The translations under genes and the position numbers were made by a program. The notes under the pieces were generated by a model. It was not told where the DNA came from and did not search any database. It was given only the letters and a program-made list of their open reading frames with translations. 64,000 bases of DNA, taken from Solibaculum_A intestinale (GTDB lineage Bacteria; Bacillota; Clostridia; Oscillospirales; Acutalibacteraceae). Positions 44,349 through 51,759 of the stretch are shown here, piece after piece (within the stretch, counting starts at the first letter, position 1; the number at the start of each line of letters is the position of its first letter). Location: the NCBI RefSeq assembly GCF_040096205.1, contig NZ_JBBMFD010000006.1, positions 70,910 through 134,909 on the forward strand. Reading direction: 5' to 3'.

Positions 44349-44377
44349 AAAAGCAAAATGAGACGTTTTGCTTTTTT
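44349..44377 (+). terminator. Terminator-like hairpin before the DUF5685 gene
   Basis: A 10-bp stem (44349-44358 with 44366-44375) with T-run, 53 bp before the GTG start. It could attenuate the following operon or end a short RNA. Confidence 0.65.
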
Positions 44378-44429
44378 CTTCTGCCAAAATACAGGACAAA
44401 ACCATTGCACAAGGGAATGAAGTGAGCGG

Positions 44430-45368
44430 GTGTTCGGATATATCAAGCCCTTTCAGCCCAATCTAAGGGTGAAGGAATTCGAAATGTATAAGGGTGTTTA
44501 CTGCGCCTTGTGCAAATGCATGGGGCGGGAGTATGGCATTCTCTCCCGGATGACCCTCAATTACGATTTTGCGTTTCTCGCCATGCTGGGCCTGTCGGTT
44601 CAGGAGACGTGCGCGGGCTTCGAGCGGCAGCGGTGCCTCTTTAACCCGCTCAAAAAGTGCCTGTGCTGCAAGGGCGGAGAGGCTTTTTCCTTTTCTGCCG
44701 CGGCTTCCATGGTGATGCTCTATTATAAGCTCAAGGATAACGTGGCCGACCAGACTTTTCTAAAATCCATCCCCGCCCGGCTCGCCCTTCCCTATGCGGC
44801 GCATATGCGCAAGAAGGCAAGGAAACGGTACGAAGCCCTGGATGGGGTGATGGAGGAATACATCGAGGCCCAGGGCAGGGTGGAGGCGGAGAATACCCAA
44901 AGCGTGGACGAGGCCGCCGTGCCCACCGCCCGGATGCTCTCAAAGGTATGCGCCATGCTTTCCGGGGACGAGCGGGAGAAACGAGTTCTTACCCGGCTGG
45001 GATACTGCCTGGGCCGCTGGATTTATCTCATCGACGCGGCGGACGACATGCAAAAGGATTTCGCAAGCGGCAACTACAATGTGTTCCTGCGAAGAAGCGG
45101 GATTACCAAGGAAAACGAAATCCCCGGGGCAAGGGAGTACGCCGAACAGGTGCTGGAACGCACCGAAGTAGAGGCGGCTGCCACCTTCGATTTGCTGGAG
45201 GAGAAACGCTTCGGGCCGATTTTGGAGAATATTTTTTACGAGGGGCTGCCGATGGTGGCCAGGCGGGTGTTTCACCCGGTTGAGAAGAATCCATCCCCCA
45301 AAGGACGGCGCCGCCAGGCAGAACAGGAAAAGAGCGGCTTAAAGAAAACGGAGGTGAGCGGCGAATGA
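44430..45368 (+). CDS. DUF5685 family protein
   Basis: A 312-residue cysteine-rich helical protein beginning MFGYIKPFQPNLRVKEFEMYKGVYCALCK. Cys pairs at the N-terminus (CALCKC) and a CLFNPLKKCLCC stretch near 70-80 suggest a metal site. Helix-rich middle with DDxxKD (DAADDMQKDF) recalls an all-alpha enzyme-like fold. The family occurs next to J-domain genes in Clostridia; its function is unknown. Start is GTG. It overlaps the J-domain gene by ATGA. Confidence 0.85.
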   Translation: MFGYIKPFQPNLRVKEFEMYKGVYCALCKCMGREYGILSRMTLNYDFAFLAMLGLSVQETCAGFERQRCLFNPLKKCLCCKGGEAFSFSAAASMVMLYYKLKDNVADQTFLKSIPARLALPYAAHMRKKARKRYEALDGVMEEYIEAQGRVEAENTQSVDEAAVPTARMLSKVCAMLSGDEREKRVLTRLGYCLGRWIYLIDAADDMQKDFASGNYNVFLRRSGITKENEIPGAREYAEQVLERTEVEAAATFDLLEEKRFGPILENIFYEGLPMVARRVFHPVEKNPSPKGRRRQAEQEKSGLKKTEVSGE

Positions 45369-46000
45369 CCGATCCTTATAAGGTTCTGGGAGTCTCGCCC
45401 AATGCAAGCGATGAGGAAGTAAAAACGGCGTACCGGGAATTGGCGAAAAAGTACCATCCCGACCGGTATGGAAACAATCCCCTGTCCGATCTGGCGCAGG
45501 AAAAGATGCAGGAGATCAACGCCGCATATGATCAGATCATGAAGCTGCGCCGCGGCGGTGCTTCCGGTTCCTCCGGCGGTTCTTCCTATGGCGGGTCGTC
45601 TTACGGCGGTTCTTCCCAGTTTCGGGACATTCGCAATATGATTAACGCCAACCGCATCGAGGACGCCGACCAGCTGCTCGACGGGGTGCCTGGCCCCAGC
45701 CGGGACGCGGAGTGGTACTTTCTCAAGGGAAGCGTGCTGTATAAGCGGGGCTGGCTGGAAGAGGCCTACACCCACTTTGCCACCGCCAACCGTATGGACC
45801 CGAACAATGCCGAATACCGCGCGGCTCTCAACCAGCTGCAATGGCAGAGAAACGCCGGCGGCTACCGCGCCAACCCCTACGGCAATCGGGGCGGCGCGCC
45901 GGCGCAAACCGGCTGTTCGGCGTGCGACATGTGCTCAAGCTTGATCTGTGCGGACTGCTGCTGCGAATGCATGGGCGGAGACCTGATCAGTTGCTGTTAG
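45365..46000 (+). CDS. J-domain protein with cysteine-rich C-terminus
   Basis: A 211-residue Hsp40-like protein. The J domain (1-65) has the HPD motif at 31-33, which stimulates DnaK ATPase. A Gly/Ser/Tyr linker (about 62-82) is followed by tetratricopeptide-like helices (about 85-155). The last 32 residues carry eleven cysteines (CSACDMCSS, CADCCCECMGG and a final CC), a likely metal or cluster site. It lacks the DnaJ substrate domains, so it is a specialised co-chaperone, perhaps for the DUF5685 protein. Confidence 0.88.
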   Translation: MTDPYKVLGVSPNASDEEVKTAYRELAKKYHPDRYGNNPLSDLAQEKMQEINAAYDQIMKLRRGGASGSSGGSSYGGSSYGGSSQFRDIRNMINANRIEDADQLLDGVPGPSRDAEWYFLKGSVLYKRGWLEEAYTHFATANRMDPNNAEYRAALNQLQWQRNAGGYRANPYGNRGGAPAQTGCSACDMCSSLICADCCCECMGGDLISCC

Positions 46001-46025
46001 ATTCAGATAGGAGGGAAGGGTGCCG

Positions 46026-46562
46026 ATGAAAAGCAGTCAGAAGCTGGCTTTTGGCGGAATCCTGACGGCCTTGTCGGTGGTCGTCATGCTTTTAAGCTTC
46101 TTTTCCATTGCCGACTATGCGCTGCCCGCTATTGCGGGAGTGCTGCTGATTCCGGCGGTCATTGAGATGGGGAGCAGCCGGGCGCTGGGTGTTTATGCGG
46201 CTACGGCGGTTCTCTCTTTCTTTCTGGCGCCCAGCAAGGAAGCCGCTGTGATGTATATTGCTTTTCTCGGCTACTACCCGGTTTTAAAGGGCGCGATCGA
46301 ACGGCTTGGAAAGCTGTGGCTGGAATGGGTCATCAAGCTCATGGTGTTCAATGCAGCCTGTGTGTCGGCCTATTACGTGGTCACCAACGTGCTGGGCATC
46401 CCGGAGGACATCCTGGAGGTGTTCGGCGCTTACGGGCCTCTGGTTCTGCTTTTGCTTGCAAACGTCACCTTCGTCATTTACGACATCGGCGTCACCCGGC
46501 TGATCGCCCTTTACGTCCACCGGATGCAAAAGACGGTGCGCAAATTGTTTCATGGAACATAA
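46026..46562 (+). CDS. Membrane protein of the DUF5685/J-domain cluster
   Basis: A 178-residue protein with five to six hydrophobic helices (beginning LAFGGILTALSVVVMLLSFF), a layout like ECF transporter S components, though no substrate motif is visible. It lies 25 bp after the J-domain gene and ends the cluster. The ATG at 46026 is 9 bp after GGAGGGA; the GTG at 46020 is too close to it. Confidence 0.7.
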   Translation: MKSSQKLAFGGILTALSVVVMLLSFFSIADYALPAIAGVLLIPAVIEMGSSRALGVYAATAVLSFFLAPSKEAAVMYIAFLGYYPVLKGAIERLGKLWLEWVIKLMVFNAACVSAYYVVTNVLGIPEDILEVFGAYGPLVLLLLANVTFVIYDIGVTRLIALYVHRMQKTVRKLFHGT

Positions 46563-46579
46563 CGAAGCCAAAAACGAAC

Positions 46580-46629
46580 ACGGTTTTCCGTTCTTACCTG
46601 GCAGGGAAGACACGGGAAACCGTTTTTTT
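46580..46629 (+). terminator. Terminator after the DUF5685/J-domain cluster
   Basis: A 10-bp stem (46580-46589 with 46614-46623, one G-T pair) followed by seven Ts. Confidence 0.75.
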
Positions 46630-47089
46630 ACGCTGGAATCGGCCTTACCGCAGCGCTCGCTGCGCATGAAGTTTTTCTTTATACGGCCGCTGGAAGGGCC
46701 TGTGAAGAGGGCCGCCCCAAGGCGGCAAAGACCCTTTTCCCGGGAAATTCTCTTGTCGCATAACCGGACGGCATCTGCTTTGTGCTTCACAAAAGGACGC
46801 GGTGCGGCACTGTCCCTATGAGGTGGGAGAGGTTTTATGCGCCCTCAAGCCGAAAAGTCCGGGCCTTTAGGAAAAATTATGCCGGTCCTTCGGCGCTTTT
46901 TTGTATAAATAGGTGGAAAACCAGACGAAACCCCGTCCTTTTTGTGACAGGCAGGAATTTTTCGTTGAATTGTGTCGAGGAGGATGGTATAATAAGCAGA
47001 ACCGGCCGAATAATATGCGGATTTTCAAATGATTGGAAAATTTCCGCGCGGCGGGTCTATTTTTACATAAAAGGAGGAAATCAAAACGC
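46630..47089. other. Intergenic region before the 2-oxoacid oxidoreductase operon
   Basis: About 460 bp. It holds a GCCGCC-CCAA-GGCGGC hairpin (46711-46726) with a following TTTT and the operon promoter at its right end. No reading frame with family features is visible. Confidence 0.4.
46965..46993 (+). promoter_or_regulatory. Extended -10 promoter for the oxidoreductase operon
   Basis: TTGAAT (46965-46970), 17-bp spacer, TATAAT (46988-46993) preceded by TGG. Confidence 0.88.
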
Positions 47090-47770
47090 ATGTCGTTTTC
47101 CTTTCCAAAGCTGATAATCGTCTGCGGCCATTACGGCACAGGCAAAACAAACCTTTCCCTCAACCTGGCCCACCAGCTTCGCAGTGAGGGCAAATCCGTC
47201 ACGCTGGTAGATTTGGACGTGGTCAATCCTTACTTTCGCTCTTCCGATTATACCGAAGAGCTGGAGAGCCTTGGCATCCACGTGCTGGCCCCCGGCGGCG
47301 CCGGCACCACGCTGGACATCCCGGCCCTCCCGGCGAGCATCTTCTCCGTGTTCGACACGGATGCGGACCATGTGATCTTCGACACCGGCGGGGACGATGC
47401 GGGCGTAACGGCCCTGGGCCGTTTTTCCGGCCGGATCAAGGAGGCCGGGGACTATGCCATGCTCTACGTGATCAACAAATATCGGGTGCTCACCACCACC
47501 GCCGAAGAAGCGGCCTCCCTGCTCCCGGAAATTGAGGCGGCCAGCCGCCTGAAGGCCACCGGGCTTGTCAACAACTCCCACATGTCCCGGCAGACCACCG
47601 CCGCCGACGTACTCGCGTCGGTCCCCTTTGCCGACGAGGTATCCCGTTTAACCGGGCTGCCCGTCTTGTTTACAACGGCTCCTCCGGCCGCCGCGGGTTC
47701 GCTCGCCGGCCGGATCGGCAATATAGTAGAAGCCCAGATCTATGTCAAATTCCCCTGGGAAAATTCTTAA
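47090..47770 (+). CDS. MinD/ParA-type P-loop ATPase leading the 2-oxoacid oxidoreductase operon
   Basis: A 226-residue ATPase with Walker A GHYGTGKTN (13-21), a DLDVVNPYFRS switch region and Walker B-like VIFDTGGDDAG. It resembles the NTPases of cofactor or Fe-S assembly rather than plasmid partition. It is 16 bp before the ferredoxin subunit and shares its promoter, so it may help insert clusters into this enzyme; that is inference. The ATG at 47090 follows AAGGAGGAAATC. Confidence 0.8.
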   Translation: MSFSFPKLIIVCGHYGTGKTNLSLNLAHQLRSEGKSVTLVDLDVVNPYFRSSDYTEELESLGIHVLAPGGAGTTLDIPALPASIFSVFDTDADHVIFDTGGDDAGVTALGRFSGRIKEAGDYAMLYVINKYRVLTTTAEEAASLLPEIEAASRLKATGLVNNSHMSRQTTAADVLASVPFADEVSRLTGLPVLFTTAPPAAAGSLAGRIGNIVEAQIYVKFPWENS

Positions 47771-47786
47771 GCTGGAGGTGCTTTGG

Positions 47787-47993
47787 ATGGCAAAAATCAC
47801 CGTAAAGGCTGATACCTGCAAGGGCTGCGGCCTTTGCATGACCGCCTGCCCGCGAAAAATCATCGGATTTGACCGGGACAAGATCAACAGCAAGGGCTAT
47901 CACCCGGCTGTTCTTCTCGACGAAGAAAAATGTATTGGCTGCGCCATGTGTGCACAGATGTGCCCGGATTGCGCAATCATCGTGGAAAGGTAG
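47787..47993 (+). CDS. 2-oxoacid:ferredoxin oxidoreductase, delta (2x[4Fe-4S]) subunit
   Basis: A 68-residue ferredoxin-type subunit with two cluster motifs, CKGCGLCMTACP and CIGCAMCAQMCP, which pass electrons from the thiamine centre to external ferredoxin. The ATG follows GGAGGTG. It is seven bases before the alpha subunit gene. Confidence 0.93.
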   Translation: MAKITVKADTCKGCGLCMTACPRKIIGFDRDKINSKGYHPAVLLDEEKCIGCAMCAQMCPDCAIIVER

Positions 47994-48000
47994 TGAAGAA

Positions 48001-49065
48001 ATGGCAGAACGAGTATTGATGAAGGGCAACGAAGCGTTGGCCGAGGCCGCCATCCAGGCGGGCTGCCGCCACTTCTTCGGTTACCCGATCACCCCCCAGA
48101 CGGAAGTCGCGGCCTACATGGCCAAGCGCATGCCGAAAATCGGCGGAACCTATTTGCAGGCGGAGTCGGAAGTCGCCGCCATCAACATGGTGCTCGGCGC
48201 CGCTTCGGCGGGCGTGCGGGCCCTGACCTCGTCCTCCTCTCCCGGCATCAGCCTGAAGACCGAGGGCATTTCCTACATCGCGGGCTCCGACCTGCCCTGC
48301 GTCATCATCAACGTTCAGCGCGGCGGCCCGGGCCTCGGCGGCATCCAGCCCTCCCAGGCGGACTACTGGCAGGCCACCCGCGCCCCCGGCCACGGCGATT
48401 TGCATGTGCTGGTGTTCGCCCCGTCCACCGTGCAGGAAATGGTGGACCTGGTGATGGACGCCTTCGACATGGCGGACCTGTACCGTATGCCCGCCATGAT
48501 CCTGGCGGACGGTGCTCTCGGCCAGATGATGGAACCCGTGGAAATCAAGGAGCGCCCCAAGCGCGACCTTCCCGAAAAGACCTGGGCTGCCAACGGCCAT
48601 GAGAATAAGCGCCCGCATAACATCGTAAACTCTCTCTACTTAACTCCCGGCGACTTGGAGGCTCTGGTCAAGGAGCGCTTTGCGCGCTATGACCTCATTA
48701 AGTCCAAGGAGCAGCGGTCGGAGAGCTATATGGCGGACGATGCGGAGTTCATCGTGGTCGCCTACGGCGCTTCTTCCCGTGTTTGTAAGAGTGCGGTAAA
48801 GGCCGCCCGCGCCGAGGGCATCAGGGTGGGCCTCATCCGCCCGATCACTCTGTGGCCCTTCCCGGTGGACGCCATCCAGGAAGCGGCGAAAACCGCCAAG
48901 CATTTCCTCACCGTGGAAATGAGCATGGGCCAGATGGTGGACGACGTCCGCCTGGCCGTCAACGGCGCCGTGCCGGTGAGCTTCTTCGGCCATACCGGCG
49001 GCATCATCCCCAGCCCCGCCGAGGTGCTCGGGGAAATTAAGAAACTTGCAGGAGGTGCGAAATAA
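48001..49065 (+). CDS. 2-oxoacid:ferredoxin oxidoreductase, alpha subunit (KorA/VorB-like)
   Basis: A 354-residue pyrimidine-binding subunit beginning MAERVLMKGNEALAEAAIQAG, with GYPITPQTEVAAYM and the SSSSPGISLKTEG stretch. It resembles the subunit often named VorB or KorA; sequence alone does not decide between branched-chain 2-oxoacids and 2-oxoglutarate. The enzyme oxidatively decarboxylates a 2-oxoacid to the acyl-CoA, or runs in reverse, in the anaerobic cytosol. It overlaps the beta gene by one base. Confidence 0.92.
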   Translation: MAERVLMKGNEALAEAAIQAGCRHFFGYPITPQTEVAAYMAKRMPKIGGTYLQAESEVAAINMVLGAASAGVRALTSSSSPGISLKTEGISYIAGSDLPCVIINVQRGGPGLGGIQPSQADYWQATRAPGHGDLHVLVFAPSTVQEMVDLVMDAFDMADLYRMPAMILADGALGQMMEPVEIKERPKRDLPEKTWAANGHENKRPHNIVNSLYLTPGDLEALVKERFARYDLIKSKEQRSESYMADDAEFIVVAYGASSRVCKSAVKAARAEGIRVGLIRPITLWPFPVDAIQEAAKTAKHFLTVEMSMGQMVDDVRLAVNGAVPVSFFGHTGGIIPSPAEVLGEIKKLAGGAK

Positions 49066-49823
49066 TGGCGATCGTGTTTGAGAAACCTCATGCATTGACC
49101 GACGTGCCCACCCATTACTGCCCGGGCTGCACCCACGGCATCATCCACCGCTTGGTGGCGGAGGTCATGGACGAGCTGGGCATCGAAGGCCAGACCATCG
49201 GCGTGGCTCCCGTGGGCTGCTCGGTGCTTGCCTATAACTATTTCGGATGCGATATGGTGGAGGCCCCCCACGGCCGCGCCCCGGCGGTCGCCACCGGCTT
49301 AAAGCGCGCCCTGCCCGACCGGGTCGTGTTCTCCTACCAGGGCGACGGCGACCTTGCCGCCATCGGTACGGCTGAAACCGTCCATGCCGCCACCCGCGGG
49401 GAGAACATCACCGTCATCTTTGTCAACAATGCCATTTACGGCATGACCGGCGGCCAGATGGCTCCCACCACCCTGCCCGGCCAGGTCACCCAGACCACCC
49501 CCTACGGCCGTGACGTGAAGGTGGCCGGCAACCCCATCCGCGTCTGCGAAATGCTCTCCACCCTCGACGGCGTGGCTTTAGCCCAGCGCGTGTCGGTGGA
49601 CTGCGTGAAAAACATCCAGGTGGCCAAGAAGGCCATCCGCAAGGGCTTTGAGAACCAGATCAACAAACGCGGCTATTCCATCATTGAGGTGATCTCCTCC
49701 TGCCCGACCAACTGGGGCCTGACCCCGGTGGAGGCCCTTGACTGGCTGCGGGAGAACATGCTGCCCTACTATCCGCTGGGCGTATATAAGGATACCAGTG
49801 AGGAGGCAAAGGGAAATGAGTAA
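49065..49823 (+). CDS. 2-oxoacid:ferredoxin oxidoreductase, beta (thiamine pyrophosphate) subunit
   Basis: A 252-residue subunit carrying the thiamine diphosphate site GDGDLAAIG...FVNNAIYGMTGGQ (about 94-130). HYCPGCTHG near the N-terminus supplies CxxC cysteines. It overlaps the gamma gene by eight bases, so the four subunits are translationally linked. Confidence 0.94.
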   Translation: MAIVFEKPHALTDVPTHYCPGCTHGIIHRLVAEVMDELGIEGQTIGVAPVGCSVLAYNYFGCDMVEAPHGRAPAVATGLKRALPDRVVFSYQGDGDLAAIGTAETVHAATRGENITVIFVNNAIYGMTGGQMAPTTLPGQVTQTTPYGRDVKVAGNPIRVCEMLSTLDGVALAQRVSVDCVKNIQVAKKAIRKGFENQINKRGYSIIEVISSCPTNWGLTPVEALDWLRENMLPYYPLGVYKDTSEEAKGNE

Positions 49824-50352
49824 GAATTTCAATATGGTCCTGGCAGGCTTCGGCGGCCAGGGTATCCTCTTTGCCGGTAAGGTCATCGCGTACGCCGGCC
49901 TGATGGACGGCCAGGAGGTCTCCTGGCTGCCCTCCTACGGCCCGGAAATGCGCGGCGGCACCGCCAATTGCAGCGTTTGTTTGTCCGACGAGCCCATCGG
50001 CTCGCCCCAGGTGCTCAACCCCGACGTGCTCATCGCCATGAACCTGCCCTCTTATGAGAAGTTCATCAAAGCGGTGGTCCCCGGCGGCAAGGTGTTTATC
50101 GATAGTTCCCTGATTTCCGGCAAGGTGGACAGGGAGGACGTGGAGGCTTTCTATGTCCCCGCCACCACTCTGGCGGAAGAAAATGACCTCAAGGGCCTGG
50201 CGAACATCATTCTGCTCGGCAAGGTGTTTAAGGAAGTGGGCTTCTCCTCGGAGGAAGCGCTTCACAAGGCCATTGAAAAATGCGTTCCGGCCCGCAAGGC
50301 TCATTTGAAGGACGCGAACCTGAAGGCCATCCAGATGGGTATGAGCCTGTAA
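49816..50352 (+). CDS. 2-oxoacid:ferredoxin oxidoreductase, gamma subunit
   Basis: A 178-residue subunit with the family opening VLAGFGGQGILFAGKVIAYAG and SYGPEMRGGTANCSV. It completes a four-gene delta-alpha-beta-gamma set. The ATG is inside the end of the beta gene. A perfect palindromic terminator follows. Confidence 0.93.
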   Translation: MSKNFNMVLAGFGGQGILFAGKVIAYAGLMDGQEVSWLPSYGPEMRGGTANCSVCLSDEPIGSPQVLNPDVLIAMNLPSYEKFIKAVVPGGKVFIDSSLISGKVDREDVEAFYVPATTLAEENDLKGLANIILLGKVFKEVGFSSEEALHKAIEKCVPARKAHLKDANLKAIQMGMSL

Positions 50353-50365
50353 GCTTTGGATAAGG

Positions 50366-50399
50366 AAAACGCCGTACCGCATATGCGGTACGGCGTTTT
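50366..50399. terminator. Bidirectional terminator after the oxidoreductase operon
   Basis: A perfect 17 + 17 bp inverted repeat ending in T-runs on both strands. It also ends the minus-strand repressor gene that follows. Confidence 0.92.
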
Positions 50400-50426
50400 T
50401 GGTTTGGATGGGGAACGAGGGAGAGG

Positions 50427-50648
50427 TCAGCGGTTGACCTCGGGGTTGTCGGTGCGGCCAACCAGGTAGTCGATGGACACGCCGAAGTATTCGGCCAATG
50501 CCTTGGTCGTAGAGGTCAGCGGATCTAGCTCACCGGCTTCATAATGACGATAGTTGCGCTCGGTAATGCCAATAATTTCTGCAATCTGTTTTTGTGTAAT
50601 CCCTTTTTCTTTCCGGAGTTTCGTCAAAACATTCGCATCGATAATCAT
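50427..50648 (-). CDS. XRE repressor, unit 1 of a five-gene tandem array
   Basis: A 73-residue single-domain HTH protein (Cro/CI type). The HTH covers about 16-43 (TQKQIAEIIGITERNYRHYE) and the C-terminus is EYFGVSIDYLVGRTDNPEVNR-like. The start is the ATG at 50648, five bases after GAGGT. Its 3' 65 bp match unit 2 exactly. Upstream lie two identical-arm operators (AGGAAAT-NN-ATTTCCT) flanking a shared -10 box. Autoregulation is inferred from this layout. Confidence 0.9.
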   Translation of the reverse strand: MIIDANVLTKLRKEKGITQKQIAEIIGITERNYRHYEAGELDPLTSTTKALAEYFGVSIDYLVGRTDNPEVNR

Positions 50649-50669
50649 AAAATACCTCATAAAATAGTA

Positions 50670-50720
50670 TTGACAGGAAATCCATTTCCTATTATAATGA
50701 TATCAGGAAATGGATTTCCT
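50670..50720. promoter_or_regulatory. Unit 1 control region: plus-strand promoter with two operators
   Basis: Plus strand: TTGACA 50670-50675, 17-bp spacer, TATAAT 50693-50698. Operator 1 (AGGAAATCCATTTCCT, 50675-50690) fills the spacer; operator 2 (AGGAAATGGATTTCCT, 50705-50720) lies just past the start site, 30 bp away. On the minus strand a TATAAT (50696-50691) without a good -35 serves the repressor gene. Confidence 0.8.
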
Positions 50721-50731
50721 GTCGTTGATGT

Positions 50732-50953
50732 CTACCGGTTGACCTCGGGGTTGTCGGTGCGGCCAACCAGGTAGTCGATGGACACGCCGAAGTATTCGGC
50801 AAGAGCAAGCAGACCATGGTAATCGGGGAATCCCTTGCCACCCTCATAGTATTGATAAGCGCGGCAGGTAAGGCCGAGATGATCCGCTACCACCTGCTGT
50901 GTAACGTGTTTTTCTTTTCGTTGCTCTTTTAGCCTGTCTCCAAAGATATTCAT
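50732..50953 (-). CDS. XRE repressor, unit 2 of the tandem array
   Basis: A 73-residue HTH protein beginning MNIFGDRLKEQRKEK. The HTH is TQQVVADHLGLTCRAYQYYE, different from unit 1, while the last 22 residues (AEYFGVSIDYLV then GRTDNPEVNR) are identical to it. The start is ATG 50953 after GGGGTG. The shared 65-bp 3' end is identical at the DNA level to unit 1, which points to recent duplication or gene conversion. Confidence 0.9.
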   Translation of the reverse strand: MNIFGDRLKEQRKEKHVTQQVVADHLGLTCRAYQYYEGGKGFPDYHGLLALAEYFGVSIDYLVGRTDNPEVNR

Positions 50954-50973
50954 ATTTTTCACCCCATCAAGCA

Positions 50974-51027
50974 TTGACACGAAGAAAAATTTCGCTTATT
51001 ATAATGACATAGCGAAAAATAATTTCG
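50974..51027. promoter_or_regulatory. Unit 2 control region: plus-strand promoter with two operators
   Basis: Plus strand: TTGACA 50974-50979, 17-bp spacer, TATTAT 50997-51002. Operators CGAAGAAAAATTTCG (50980-50994) and CGAAAAATAATTTCG (51013-51027) are 33 bp apart, centre to centre. The sequence differs fully from the unit 1 sites. Confidence 0.75.
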
Positions 51028-51036
51028 TAAATCGAG

Positions 51037-51063
51037 AATTGACTTATATAAATAAGGTCAATT
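51037..51063. repeat. 27-bp imperfect palindrome beyond unit 2 operators
   Basis: AATTGAC (51037-51043) and GTCAATT (51057-51063) flank an AT-rich core that is also nearly symmetric. Found only in the longest spacer of the array. Confidence 0.5.
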
Positions 51064-51122
51064 ATTTCTCATTTTACCATATACAAATACAAAGTTCAAT
51101 TTTGGAAGCATCGAATAGCAAT

Positions 51123-51341
51123 CTACCGGTTGACCTCAGGGTTCTCGGTGCGGCCAACCAGGTAGTCAATGGACACGCCGAAGTATTCGGCGATGGCCAA
51201 AAGATTGTCATAGCTGGGCTTGCTGGCGGCAAGCTCCAAATTCTGATATTGCCGCTCGGAAATCTCTAACGCCTGCGCCATTTGCACCTGTGTCAGACAG
51301 TGGGAAGCGCGCAGCAGGCGGATACGCTCGGAAAAAATCAT
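51123..51341 (-). CDS. XRE repressor, unit 3 of the tandem array
   Basis: A 72-residue HTH protein beginning MIFSERIRLLRASH. The HTH is TQVQMAQALEISERQYQNLE. Its tail ends GRTENPEVNR and its 3' 65 bp differ from unit 2 at only three bases. The second of two adjacent ATGs is chosen by spacing from GAGGT. Confidence 0.88.
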   Translation of the reverse strand: MIFSERIRLLRASHCLTQVQMAQALEISERQYQNLELAASKPSYDNLLAIAEYFGVSIDYLVGRTENPEVNR

Positions 51342-51363
51342 CATGCACCTCGCTGAAAAGTTA

Positions 51364-51416
51364 TTATCACGCAATATATTTCGTGATAATATAAGGATAC
51401 ACGAAATAAGTTGCGT
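51364..51416. promoter_or_regulatory. Unit 3 control region: plus-strand promoter-like element with two operators
   Basis: Operator 1 TTATCACG-N10-CGTGATAA (51364-51389) has the core ACGCAATATATTTCGT (51369-51384); operator 2 ACGAAATAAGTTGCGT (51401-51416) is the same core inverted with two mismatches, 32 bp away. The plus-strand promoter is the weakest of the five: TTATCA (51364-51369), 17 bp, TAATAT (51387-51392). Confidence 0.7.
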
Positions 51417-51420
51417 AATT

Positions 51421-51642
51421 CTATCGGTTGACTTCCGGGTTCTCGGTGCGGCCGAATAAATAGTCCAGCGAAATTCCCAGATATTCCGCGATGGAAAGGA
51501 GCCGGTTGCCGTCGGGGAATCGCTCGCCCGTTTCATAGTTTTGATAAGCGCGGGACGTAATCGAAAGAAAAGCAGCGATCTCTTTCACCGAAATATTTTT
51601 TGCTTTGCGGCTTTCCCGCAGGCGGCTGCCAAAGATATTCAC
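51421..51642 (-). CDS. XRE repressor, unit 4 of the tandem array
   Basis: A 73-residue HTH protein beginning with GTG, (M)NIFGSRLRESRKAKN, after AGAGGTG. The HTH is SVKEIAAFLSITSRAYQNYE. The tail AEYLGISLDYLFGRTENPEVNR-like is the most diverged of the five but keeps the last ten residues apart from one Asp/Glu change. Confidence 0.88.
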   Translation of the reverse strand: MNIFGSRLRESRKAKNISVKEIAAFLSITSRAYQNYETGERFPDGNRLLSIAEYLGISLDYLFGRTENPEVNR

Positions 51643-51661
51643 AAATTTCACCTCTGAACAC

Positions 51662-51716
51662 TTGATAAGAACAAAACGTTCTGCTACAATAATAGCAAAT
51701 AAGAACAAATTGTTCT
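51662..51716. promoter_or_regulatory. Unit 4 control region: plus-strand promoter with two operators
   Basis: Plus strand: TTGATA 51662-51667, 17-bp spacer, TACAAT 51685-51690. Operators AGAACAAAACGTTCT (51668-51682) and AGAACAAATTGTTCT (51702-51716) are 34 bp apart. Confidence 0.75.
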
Positions 51717-51759
51717 TAAAAGATGTAGTTTTCTTATCGTCATCTGTGAAAGGGCAATT

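Noticed and set aside
46782..47114. A plus-strand open frame of 110 codons before the P-loop ATPase gene
   Set aside because: It spans the extended -10 promoter and the true ribosome site, and shows no protein-like pattern.
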